This document shows positions 1-7,126 of a DNA stretch of 19,152 bases, one piece after another. Position 1 is the first letter of the stretch. Every line of letters begins with the position of its first letter. The translations under genes were made by a program, and so were the position numbers. Below the pieces are notes generated by a model that ran no database searches, was not told where the DNA came from, and saw only the letters and a list, made by a program, of their open reading frames with translations. Source of the stretch: Acetobacteraceae bacterium (GTDB lineage: Bacteria; Pseudomonadota; Alphaproteobacteria; Acetobacterales; Acetobacteraceae). Location: positions 1 to 19,152 of the forward strand of contig CANJXD010000044.1 of assembly GCA_947478535.1 (NCBI GenBank), written 5' to 3'.

Positions 1-1467
1 CTTGCCGTTCACCAGGAAGCGCCCGGGCAGGCCGGGATCGCCGCCTTCCAGCCCTTCCGGGCCGAGCTCGGTGCGGCTCGCCACCACATTCAGCAGCCAG
101 GGATCGTTGGTCCGCATGCGGAACCCGATCAACTGCCCGTCGCCGCCCTTCTGCCGCCCGGCCCCACCCGAGCCCGGCCGCAATTCCTTGCGCGTGAAGA
201 CGATGGGCATCGCCGCTTCCAGCACTTCCACCGGCACCGCCGCGACGCCGGTGGGATAGCAGGTCGCATCCAGCCCCGGCTTCTCCCGCCGCGCGCCCAT
301 GCCACCGGAGTAGTTGAACATCGAGGAGGTGAAGGGCCGGCCCTCATCGTCCTTGCCCTGGATCTGGATGGTCCAGACCGCGCCCGAGCCCTCCGCCAGC
401 ACGCGATCCGGCATCACCTGGTGCAGCGCCTTCAGCACGGGGAAGGGCACATACATGCCGACGACGTGGCGCGCATTGACCGGCGCGGGATAGCGGCAAT
501 TGACGATGCTGTCCTCGGGTGCCCGCACCTTCACCGGGAACAGGCTACCGTAGTTGTTCGGCAGGTCCGGGTCGAGGCAGGCGCGCACGGCGAAATTCGC
601 ATAGGCCGCGGTGTAGTTCAGCACGACATTGATGCCGATCGGCGCTTCCGGGCTGCTGCCGGTGAAATCGATGATGAGGTCGCCCGCCTCCGTATCCACC
701 GTCACAGCGGCCTTCAGCGTGATCTGCAACCCGCCCGGCACGTCGAAGACGCTCTCGCCGAGATAGGTGCCGGGGGTGAGCTTGCGGATGCTCTCCCGCG
801 TCGCTTCCTCGGATCGGTCGATGATGGCATCCGACAACGCCTCGATATCCTCGAAGCCCGCGCGGTCGCACAGCGCATTCAGCCGTTCCGCGCCAACCCG
901 CCCCGCCGCCACCTGCGCCGCCAGGTCGCCAGCGACATGATCGGGCGTGCGGACGTTGTGGCGGATGATGTCGAACAGCAACGCATTCGCCACGCCCTTC
1001 TCGTAGAGCTTGGCCAGCGGAATCCACAGCCCTTCCTCATGCACGTCCCGCGCCCCTGCACCGACGCCATAGCCGCCGATATCGGTGTGGTGGATGGTGC
1101 TGCCGAAGAAGCCGATACAGCTCGCGCCGCGAAACACCGGCGTCATCACCGTGATGTCGAAGAAGTGGCCCGCTGACAGCCACGGGTCATTGGTGATGAG
1201 AACGTCACCGGGCGAGAGCGTATCTCGCGGGAAGGCACGCACAAAATGCTGGCCGGCCGCGGCGAGGCTGTTGATGTGCCCCGGCGTGCCGGTGACGGCC
1301 TGCGCCACCATCCGCCCGCGCCGGTCGAACAGTGCGGTGGCGAGGTCGCCAGCCTCCCGCACGATGGGGCTGAAAGCGATGCGCTGCAGCGCGCGGGCCT
1401 GTTCGGTGACGGTCGCGATCAGGTTCGACCACTGGATTTCCAGCGCAATGCCGTCGAGGTTGCTCAT
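1..1467 (-). CDS. hyuB: Hydantoinase B / oxoprolinase B family subunit (3' end outside window)
   Basis: This is the beta subunit of an ATP-dependent hydantoinase/5-oxoprolinase-type enzyme, which works with HyuA to open cyclic amide rings; acetone carboxylase and acetophenone carboxylase belong to the same superfamily, so the substrate cannot be named. Translating the minus strand from ATG at 1467 gives 489 residues without a stop to the window edge; the family is usually 510-600 residues, so only the C-terminal end is missing. Visible family motifs are the ITNDPW segment (about residues 91-96), GHFFDITV (about 100-107) and the HHTDIGG block (about 126-132), followed by the EEGLWIP and RTPDHVAGD segments. 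The start overlaps the hyuA stop as ATGA, a sign of translational coupling. Family identification is firm; the substrate is open. Confidence 0.93.
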   Translation of the reverse strand, partial: MSNLDGIALEIQWSNLIATVTEQARALQRIAFSPIVREAGDLATALFDRRGRMVAQAVTGTPGHINSLAAAGQHFVRAFPRDTLSPGDVLITNDPWLSAGHFFDITVMTPVFRGASCIGFFGSTIHHTDIGGYGVGAGARDVHEEGLWIPLAKLYEKGVANALLFDIIRHNVRTPDHVAGDLAAQVAAGRVGAERLNALCDRAGFEDIEALSDAIIDRSEEATRESIRKLTPGTYLGESVFDVPGGLQITLKAAVTVDTEAGDLIIDFTGSSPEAPIGINVVLNYTAAYANFAVRACLDPDLPNNYGSLFPVKVRAPEDSIVNCRYPAPVNARHVVGMYVPFPVLKALHQVMPDRVLAEGSGAVWTIQIQGKDDEGRPFTSSMFNYSGGMGARREKPGLDATCYPTGVAAVPVEVLEAAMPIVFTRKELRPGSGGAGRQKGGDGQLIGFRMRTNDPWLLNVVASRTELGPEGLEGGDPGLPGRFLVNGK

Positions 1468-3578
1468 GGGGTGCGCTCCGCGATCACCGCGCCGGTTTCG
1501 TGCACGCTGGCCACCCAGCCGCGCAGCACCACCAGCGTCGTCTCCCGTTCCTCGATGATGACCGGCCCGGCCACCTGCTGCCCGACCGCCAGCGCGGCGC
1601 GGTCATAGACCGGCACCATCGGCACGCCCGGCTCCACCGCCACCGGCCGATGCGTGCGCGGGCTTGCCGTTTTCCCGCCCGCGAGGGGGGAGGGGTTCGC
1701 CACCGGCAGCGGCCCGCGCGCCGCGAGCCGCCAGGTCACAACCTCCACCGGCACCTCCGGCAGGCGGATGCCATACAGCGTCTCATAGGCGGCCTCGAAG
1801 GCCTCCCGCATCGCCGCGGCATCGCCGGCCTGCAGCACGGCCAGGGGCAGGTCGGTCGTCACCTCGTTCTGCTGGCCGCGATACCGGCAATCCACCGCGA
1901 GTTCGAGCGTCGCATCGGCAGCGGCGACACCCGCTTCGGCGAGCGCCGCGCGGCCTTCATCGGCCATCCCCTCCACCAGCCCCCGCGCCGCGTTCCAATC
2001 CTGCGTCGCGAGCGGTGAGAGCGCGGACCGCACGAGGTCGAGCCGCACGGGGGAAACCAGCGTGCCGAAGGCGGACAGCACGCTGGCCATCGGCGGGAAT
2101 ACCAGGTGCCGGCAATCCAGCAGTTCCGCGACGCGGCAGGCATGCACGGGCCCGGCACCGCCAAAGGCCAGCATCGGCAGGCCGCGCCAGTCGATGCCAC
2201 GATCCGTGGCATGGGCGCGCGCCGCACCCGCCATCTGCTCGCACACAACCTCGAACACCCCGCGCGCCGTCGCCACCGCATCGGTGCCCAGCTTCTCGCC
2301 GAGAAGCCCGAGCGCCACCGTTGCCCCCGCGCGGTCCAGCTTCATGTCGCCGCCGAGGAAGCGATCCGCATCCAGCAGGCCGAGCACGACATCCGCATCC
2401 GTCACCGTCGGCTGCGTGCCGCCGCGCCCGTAGCAGACCGGCCCGGGTTCGGACCCGGCGCTGCGTGGCCCGACCTTCAGCAGCCCGAGATTGTCGACCC
2501 GCGCGATGGACCCGCCACCGGCGCCGATCTCGATCATGTCGACGGCCGGGATGGTGATGGGAAAGCCGCTGCCCGGCTTGAAGCGGTAGCGGCGATCCAC
2601 CTCGAACTCGCCCGCCACCAGCGGCTTCCTGTCCGTGATGAGGCAGGCCTTGGCCGTGGTGCCGCCCATGTCGAAGGAAAGCAGCCGGTCCAGCCCCAGA
2701 ACCTCGGCGAAATGGCTGGCGGCCAGGGCGCCGGCGGCCGGGCCGCTCTCGATCATCCGCACCGGGAAGGCGCCGGCGACGGACGTGCCCACCACGCCGC
2801 CATTCGACAGCATGATCAGCGGGCGGTTCGGGAACCCCCGCCGCACCAGCTCCGCCGACAGCGCCGCGAGGTAGGGGGCGACGATCGGCTGGGTATAGGC
2901 GTTCAGCACCGTGGTCGAGGCGCGGGGATATTCGCGGATCTGCGGTGACACCTCGGAGGAGAGCGTCACCTCCATTCCCGGCACCGCCGCCAGGATCGCC
3001 GCCCGCGCCGCGCGTTCATTGACGCCGTTGCGATAGGCATTGAGCAGGCAGATGCCCACGGCCTGCACGCCCGCAGCCTGCATCGTGCGGGCGACATCGC
3101 CGGCTTCGGCAGCCTCCACCGGCTTCAACACCTCGCCCGTCGCGAGCACGCGCTCATCGAGGGCGAAGACCAGCCTGGCCGGCACCAGCGGATCGGGGAA
3201 CTCGATCTGCGGGTCGAACATGTCGTAGCGATGCTCGTTGCGAATGCTGAGCACGTCGCGGAAGCCCTTGGTGGTCAGCAGGGCGGTCGGCGGGCCACGG
3301 CGCTCGATGACGGCATTGGTCACCAGGGTGGTCGCATGGACCGTCACCTCGGTCACCGCCGCCGGCCCGATGCCGGCCTTGTCGAGGGCGAGATCGACCG
3401 CCCGGAAGAAGCCTTCCAGCAGGTTCTTGTGCGTCGTCAGCGTCTTGTCCGTGACGGCAGCGCCGGAGGCGTGTCGCAGCACGACATCGGTGAATGTGCC
3501 GCCGATATCGACAGCGAGCGAATAGCCGCCCATCGCCGCGGGGGCTGCGCCAGGCGCGGTCTGTGCATGGTCTGGCAC
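1464..3578 (-). CDS. hyuA: Hydantoinase A / oxoprolinase A family subunit
   Basis: This is the alpha, ATP-binding subunit of a hydantoinase/oxoprolinase-type enzyme, a cytosolic partner of HyuB. The 704-residue protein has the Hydant_A N-terminal phosphate-binding motif VDIGGTFTDVV (about residues 23-33), the second ASKHA-type motif FDMGGTTAK (302-310), the glycine-rich IGAGGGSIA (351-359) and FGGAGP (472-477). Length matches the family (about 680-720). The chosen start is GTG at 3578, preceded by AGGGA at 3584-3588 with 5 nt spacing; the internal ATG at residue 16 has no ribosome binding site. It is first in a hyuA-hyuB operon and is divergent from the TonB-like gene. Possible substrates include hydantoins, N-methylhydantoin or 5-oxoproline; no neighbour settles which one. 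Confidence 0.94.
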   Translation of the reverse strand: MPDHAQTAPGAAPAAMGGYSLAVDIGGTFTDVVLRHASGAAVTDKTLTTHKNLLEGFFRAVDLALDKAGIGPAAVTEVTVHATTLVTNAVIERRGPPTALLTTKGFRDVLSIRNEHRYDMFDPQIEFPDPLVPARLVFALDERVLATGEVLKPVEAAEAGDVARTMQAAGVQAVGICLLNAYRNGVNERAARAAILAAVPGMEVTLSSEVSPQIREYPRASTTVLNAYTQPIVAPYLAALSAELVRRGFPNRPLIMLSNGGVVGTSVAGAFPVRMIESGPAAGALAASHFAEVLGLDRLLSFDMGGTTAKACLITDRKPLVAGEFEVDRRYRFKPGSGFPITIPAVDMIEIGAGGGSIARVDNLGLLKVGPRSAGSEPGPVCYGRGGTQPTVTDADVVLGLLDADRFLGGDMKLDRAGATVALGLLGEKLGTDAVATARGVFEVVCEQMAGAARAHATDRGIDWRGLPMLAFGGAGPVHACRVAELLDCRHLVFPPMASVLSAFGTLVSPVRLDLVRSALSPLATQDWNAARGLVEGMADEGRAALAEAGVAAADATLELAVDCRYRGQQNEVTTDLPLAVLQAGDAAAMREAFEAAYETLYGIRLPEVPVEVVTWRLAARGPLPVANPSPLAGGKTASPRTHRPVAVEPGVPMVPVYDRAALAVGQQVAGPVIIEERETTLVVLRGWVASVHETGAVIAERTP

Positions 3579-3583
3579 GTCGT

Positions 3584-3588
3584 TCCCT
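3584..3588 (-). promoter_or_regulatory. Ribosome binding site for the hyuA GTG start
   Basis: On the minus strand this reads AGGGA, 5 nt before the GTG at 3578. It favours the GTG start over the ATG 15 codons later, which has no such site. Confidence 0.55.
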
Positions 3589-3638
3589 ACCCCTTGTCGT
3601 GCGGGCGACCCCGAGGGCTACCCTTTGGGCCTCTGCGG

Positions 3639-3658
3639 TGCGAGATGGTCGTCTCGCA
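3639..3658. promoter_or_regulatory. 7-bp perfect inverted repeat in the hyuA/tonB divergent region
   Basis: TGCGAGA at 3639-3645 and TCTCGCA at 3652-3658 are exact inverted repeats separated by 6 nt. On the minus strand the repeat falls in the expected 5' leader of hyuA; on the plus strand it lies just upstream of a possible tonB promoter. It could be an operator for a regulator or an RNA hairpin. No regulator gene is encoded next to it. Confidence 0.4.
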
Positions 3659-3714
3659 TTGCAGGACGCCGTCCTTCGTTTATGATAGTGCGACAAACCC
3701 TGCCGGCGCGTCAA
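3659..3714. promoter_or_regulatory. Possible overlapping divergent promoters for tonB and hyuA
   Basis: Plus strand: TTGCAG at 3659-3664 and TATGAT at 3681-3686, with a 16-nt spacer; the -10 matches five of six consensus bases and the -35 three. Minus strand: TTGACG at 3709-3714 (five of six) with either CACTAT at 3685-3690 (18-nt spacer, weak) or TATCAT at 3682-3687 (good match but a 21-nt spacer). A small dyad, AGGAC/GTCCT at 3663-3667 and 3671-3675, sits in the plus-strand spacer. This stretch is the only AT-containing patch in the 239-bp divergent gap. The assignment rests on sigma70-like matches alone. Confidence 0.3.
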
Positions 3715-3817
3715 CGGCCTTCGGGCACGCGGCGGCACCGCGCGCCGCCCTGCCAAGGGGGAGTAGGGGCACATTTCGTCACGCGGGCTTTCCTCCCGCG
3801 CTGGGGCGGGATGGGCT

Positions 3818-4870
3818 ATGCCCAGGGTCTTGTCAGAGACGCCGCGCCCCAGCCCCCAGCATCACCCGATTCCCCGCTTCGGGGCCGGGCGACCGCCTGT
3901 CGTGCGGCGGGAGCCGGTGTTCGCCCGGTCGGCTGCCACCCTGTCATCCCGCCGGCCGGCAGGGCGCCGTTCGCGATGGGTGGCCATCTGGTGGGCCGCC
4001 TCGCTGCTGCTGCACGCGGTGCTGCTTGCGGTCCTGCTGATCGAGGCTGGGCGCGAGCGATCGCTCAATGATCTCGCTCCCGCGCCGTCTTTCGAGGTGG
4101 TTTTCGAAGGCGGGCGCCCCGAACGGGCCGAGGCCGAGCCCCCGCCGGGGCTGGAGGTGCCGCCAGCCCCACCCGTTTCGGCCACCAGCGAGACCGCGGC
4201 CTCTCCGCCCACGCCATCGGTCCCCGTGCCACCCACGCCCGCCGTGCCGGTGCCACCGCGACCGCCCGATAAGCCCGTCGCTGCACGGCAGGCCGCGCCC
4301 CAGCCCCTACCGGCCCAGCCCATACCGGCCCAGCCTACACAGCCCCAGCCTACACAGCCCCGGCCCACACCGGCCCAAGCCACGCCGCGCCAGGCGCCGG
4401 TGCAGGCCTTCCCGCCTGGCGCGGTCTTCCTGCCCGGCGGCGTGCAACTCGGCCGGCCCGCCCCGCCGGCGGCACCGGCGGGGCGGCGCCAGGCGCAGGG
4501 GCTCGACCTCACCGTCGATCCCCGCCTCGCGGAAGGTGCGGCCAGTGCGGATCCGCTGGTGCGCGTCACCGGCGCGCAGGTCGGCGCCGATTGGCGCGCG
4601 GCGTTCCGGCGCTGGCTCGACCAGAATATCCGCTATCCCCAGCGCGCCATCGCCTTGCAGGAATCCGGTTCCGTGAAGGTGCGGGTGTTGGTGGCGGCGG
4701 ATGGCACGGTGCGGGATGTGCGCCTGATCGGGCCTTCCGGCTCCCCCTCGCTGAACTACGGGACGACCTTTCCCTTCAGCGGGGCGCAACTGCCGGCCTT
4801 CCCGCCGCCGGTCGACCCGAACGGCGTCACCATCGAGCTGACCGTCAACTACATCCTGCGCCAGCGGTAG
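3818..4870 (+). CDS. TonB-family energy transducer with long proline-rich linker
   Basis: TonB proteins carry proton-motive energy from the ExbBD complex in the inner membrane to outer-membrane receptors. The 350-residue product shows the expected order: an Arg-rich cytoplasmic N terminus (1-53), one transmembrane segment (about 54-76), a proline-rich periplasmic linker (about 108-205) and a TonB C-terminal domain (about 258-350) containing the RYPQRA segment and the VLVAADGTVRDVRLIGPSGS strand region. After this the usual LDRAA-like helix is replaced by LNYGTTFPFSGAQLP, a variant ending. No exbB or exbD is adjacent. The ATG at 3818 has only a weak upstream GGGATGGG. A strong AAGGGGGAG at 3754-3762 lies 10 nt before an in-frame ATT at 3773, so a rare ATT start adding 15 residues is possible. 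The frame is closed upstream by TAG at 3764-3766. Confidence 0.83.
   Translation: MPRVLSETPRPSPQHHPIPRFGAGRPPVVRREPVFARSAATLSSRRPAGRRSRWVAIWWAASLLLHAVLLAVLLIEAGRERSLNDLAPAPSFEVVFEGGRPERAEAEPPPGLEVPPAPPVSATSETAASPPTPSVPVPPTPAVPVPPRPPDKPVAARQAAPQPLPAQPIPAQPTQPQPTQPRPTPAQATPRQAPVQAFPPGAVFLPGGVQLGRPAPPAAPAGRRQAQGLDLTVDPRLAEGAASADPLVRVTGAQVGADWRAAFRRWLDQNIRYPQRAIALQESGSVKVRVLVAADGTVRDVRLIGPSGSPSLNYGTTFPFSGAQLPAFPPPVDPNGVTIELTVNYILRQR
4299..4380 (+). repeat. Imperfect 15-bp tandem repeats coding a Pro/Gln/Thr linker
   Basis: About five degenerate units of roughly 14-16 bp, each with a cccagcc core, encode PAQP-x and TQP-x steps inside the periplasmic linker of the TonB-like protein. Such repeats let linker length vary by slippage in whole-codon steps. 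Confidence 0.6.
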
Positions 4871-4883
4871 CGCGTGCTACCGC
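4864..4883. terminator. Hairpin across the tonB stop codon, possible bidirectional terminator
   Basis: GCGGTAGC (4864-4871) and GCTACCGC (4876-4883) form a perfect 8-bp stem with a 4-nt loop. The TAG stop of the TonB-like gene (4868-4870) lies in the left arm. It sits between two convergent genes, the usual place for a shared terminator, but neither strand has a following T-run, so a classical intrinsic terminator is not shown. Confidence 0.45.
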
Positions 4884-4943
4884 GGCCGCAGGCTGCTTCC
4901 TATCGCTGCGGCCGCAGGCTGCTTCCTACCGCTGCGGCCGCAG
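4883..4943. repeat. 26-bp tandem repeat (2.3 copies) at the convergent junction
   Basis: Unit 1 (4883-4908) and unit 2 (4909-4934) differ at one position (T to C in CTATCG/CTACCG); a partial third copy of 9 bp follows (4935-4943). Each copy starts with CGGCCGCAG, so three GCGGCCGC palindromes occur about 26 bp apart. The junction of unit 2 and the third copy contains the last codons and TAG stop of the minus-strand hydrolase (stop at 4926-4928), so earlier copies look like duplicated gene ends lying outside the coding region. Confidence 0.85.
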
Positions 4944-7064
4944 CCCGTCCCGCTCCGCCTCCGCCACGAAGCGGCCGGCATCCTCCGCCAGCAGGAAGCG
5001 CTGCGCCACAAGGCGGGCGGTGGCGTCGCGGATCGCGGCGACATAGGCCTCCTTGCTGGGGTAGCGTTCCTCCAGGCTCGGGCGTGGATCGCCCGTGGCC
5101 TCACGCTCCGCGCGCGTTGCGGCGAAGGGGATGAAGCTGCCTTGCAGGCTGCAGAACCCATCCTCGAAATAGCCGGCGCGGAACAGGTTCCACCCGGTAT
5201 AGGTGCCGCGCGGCACCTGGGCGTGCACGGCGCGGATGCCGGCGATGTCGTTGCCATCGGCATCCACCTGCGGCACCAGCAGCCCATATTCCCGCTCACC
5301 CAGGCGCGGCGGTTCCTGGGTGATGATGCCGGTGAGGTCGGCGTTATTGTAGGCAGGGCCGAAATCCATCGCCCGCAGCGGATTGGTCAGGGCCAGGAAC
5401 TTCACCGCCGGGCGCTGCACGCCGTCATAGCCATTGGCGGGGATGCGCGGGAAATTCACGGCCTCTGCCCGCACCAGCGTCGCCTCGGTGATGCGCGGCG
5501 TGGCGGAGGCCGGCGGCGCCGTCCCGTCCTTCAGCCAGCCCGTCATCGCCGTCAGCAGGGCGCGCATCGTGTGCAGATGCGTCATCGGGTTGGGTTGCTG
5601 CTGGCACAGGCCGAAGGGTGCCTGGCGCGGCAGGGTGCCGGCGGCGCTGTGCTGGGTGCTGGCCATGATGTAGGTCCGCACATTCGCGGGCTCCACCAGG
5701 TCCCGCTGGCCCAGCGGGTCCGTCAGCCCCAGGCTCTGCCGGCCCTCCCACATCTCCAATGCCGTGGCGACATGGAAGATGCGCGGGCAGGTCGCCGTCG
5801 CCTCGCAGCGATCGAGCACCGAGGCATTGCGCCCGGTGATCGGGTCCGCCACCCGCGTATAGGCGAAGGGGTAGTCATAGGCGGGGTAGAGGTTGTCGAT
5901 CTGCTGGCCCCAGGCGCGGCCGGGATGGGCGAAGCGGATATTCATCGCCGCCAGCCCGCCGCCGACATGCGGGATCATCCCGTCATAGGCGATGCGCCCC
6001 GCCTCATCCCGGTTGAAGCCGAGATGCAGGAAAAGCCGCATGTTCCGCCCGGACTGGCTGGTGCCGTGGATCACCGTGGTCTGCACCGCGCCATCCGCCC
6101 GGGCGGCGGGGTTCGGGGTGCCCGTGTCATCCGCGCGCGAATGGCGCAGGAAGGCCGGCAGGTCCCGCATCGCCGCATAGCCCAGGCCGAGCACCGTCGG
6201 GTCCTTCGCGCGATAGATCAGTTCGTACATCACGCCGGGCTGGAACCCGCCATCGAGGCAGAGCCGCGTCTCGCTCGGCACCGGCGCGGCGCCGTCGCAA
6301 TCGGCGAAGCGCCAGCGATCCGCCGGCACCTCCTGCCGCGGCACCTCGGCGCGGGCGCGCATCGTCAGGGTAGGGCGGAAGCCATCGGGGAAGGCGGCGC
6401 GGTGGTCGGTGGCGGCGGTGGGGTAGGGGGCATGCGTCATGCCGGTGAAGCTGCCGGTCGATAGCAGCACCGTATTCGCGGCCTGCTGCACCACGATCTC
6501 GCTGCGCACCACGCCGGTCACGGGGCTGCCATCGGCATGGCGCGCCACCGGCACCTGCATCGTCATCCGTCCGGCACCCGGCAGGATATCCGGCTGCCAG
6601 CCGAAGAAGATCAGCGTGTAGCCCTGCCGCATCAGGAAGCCGTCGCCGGGGTTCGAAGGCTCGTTGCTGACCGGCGCGCCGTTGTAGAGCGACAGCAACC
6701 GCTTGCCGCCGCGATTGACGACATCGAAGAACAGCACGCCATTGCCTGCGTCGCGCGCCGCCGGGCGCAGGATTTCCACATCCGTCGCGTATTCCACCAT
6801 CCCACGGGCGTTGCGCGGGGCGAGGGCGATGTCCTGGATGATGGCGTTGCCGGGATGGGCGGGATCAACCTCCCCATGCGCGCGGCCGATGACGCGTTCA
6901 TACCCGCCGACGGTGCCGAAGGCCGCACCGCCGAAGGCGGGCTGCACGCTCGTGATCTCGATGCGGGTGATGCGAGCATCCGCGGGCGTGGCGGCCATGC
7001 CGCCCATCGCCACTGCGACCCCTGCCGCGACGCGCAGCGCGCGACTTCTCTTGGCCCGTTGCAT
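4926..7064 (-). CDS. Secreted alpha/beta hydrolase domain-containing protein
   Basis: This looks like a large exported alpha/beta hydrolase of the family annotated only as 'alpha/beta hydrolase domain-containing protein'; the substrate is unknown, and an ester or lactone is likely. From ATG at 7064 the product is 712 residues. GGAGG at 7072-7076, 7 nt upstream, fixes this start over one 36 codons earlier. Residues 1-30 form a Sec signal peptide (basic N terminus, hydrophobic core, cleavage after ATPADA). The nucleophile elbow is GTSQSGR (about 334-340, Ser336 the likely nucleophile), followed by the LGFNRDEAGR and YDGMIPHVGG segments that I recall as typical of this family. Catalytic acid and histidine were not assigned; H365 and H472/H497 are candidates. 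It follows an MFS gene after 61 bp and is probably co-transcribed with it. Confidence 0.85.
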   Translation of the reverse strand: MQRAKRSRALRVAAGVAVAMGGMAATPADARITRIEITSVQPAFGGAAFGTVGGYERVIGRAHGEVDPAHPGNAIIQDIALAPRNARGMVEYATDVEILRPAARDAGNGVLFFDVVNRGGKRLLSLYNGAPVSNEPSNPGDGFLMRQGYTLIFFGWQPDILPGAGRMTMQVPVARHADGSPVTGVVRSEIVVQQAANTVLLSTGSFTGMTHAPYPTAATDHRAAFPDGFRPTLTMRARAEVPRQEVPADRWRFADCDGAAPVPSETRLCLDGGFQPGVMYELIYRAKDPTVLGLGYAAMRDLPAFLRHSRADDTGTPNPAARADGAVQTTVIHGTSQSGRNMRLFLHLGFNRDEAGRIAYDGMIPHVGGGLAAMNIRFAHPGRAWGQQIDNLYPAYDYPFAYTRVADPITGRNASVLDRCEATATCPRIFHVATALEMWEGRQSLGLTDPLGQRDLVEPANVRTYIMASTQHSAAGTLPRQAPFGLCQQQPNPMTHLHTMRALLTAMTGWLKDGTAPPASATPRITEATLVRAEAVNFPRIPANGYDGVQRPAVKFLALTNPLRAMDFGPAYNNADLTGIITQEPPRLGEREYGLLVPQVDADGNDIAGIRAVHAQVPRGTYTGWNLFRAGYFEDGFCSLQGSFIPFAATRAEREATGDPRPSLEERYPSKEAYVAAIRDATARLVAQRFLLAEDAGRFVAEAERDGLRPQR

Positions 7065-7071
7065 GGCATTT

Positions 7072-7076
7072 CCTCC
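7072..7076 (-). promoter_or_regulatory. Shine-Dalgarno site that sets the hydrolase start
   Basis: GGAGG on the minus strand, 7 nt before ATG at 7064. It marks the signal-peptide-proximal ATG as the start. Confidence 0.85.
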
Positions 7077-7111
7077 AGCCTGATTGACGCCATGCTGCGC
7101 CGGGGCGCGCC

Positions 7112-7126
7112 GCCCGGCAACCGGGC
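7112..7126 (-). other. Intercistronic GC hairpin between MFS gene and hydrolase gene
   Basis: GCCCGG and CCGGGC (7112-7117, 7121-7126) form a 6-bp stem with a 3-nt loop directly after the MFS stop codon. It has no T-run, so it more likely protects or partly uncouples the transcript than ends it. Confidence 0.35.

Noticed and set aside
421..1176. 251-codon plus-strand frame at the left edge
   Set aside because: Lies opposite hyuB, whose motifs are clear on the minus strand.
4299..4380. Short repeats considered as a CRISPR-like array
   Set aside because: Units are contiguous, about 15 bp, degenerate and in frame within a proline-rich protein linker; there are no spacers.
5142..6464. 440-codon open frame on the plus strand inside the hydrolase gene
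   Set aside because: Antisense of a gene with signal peptide, ribosome binding site and nucleophile motif; no features of its own.
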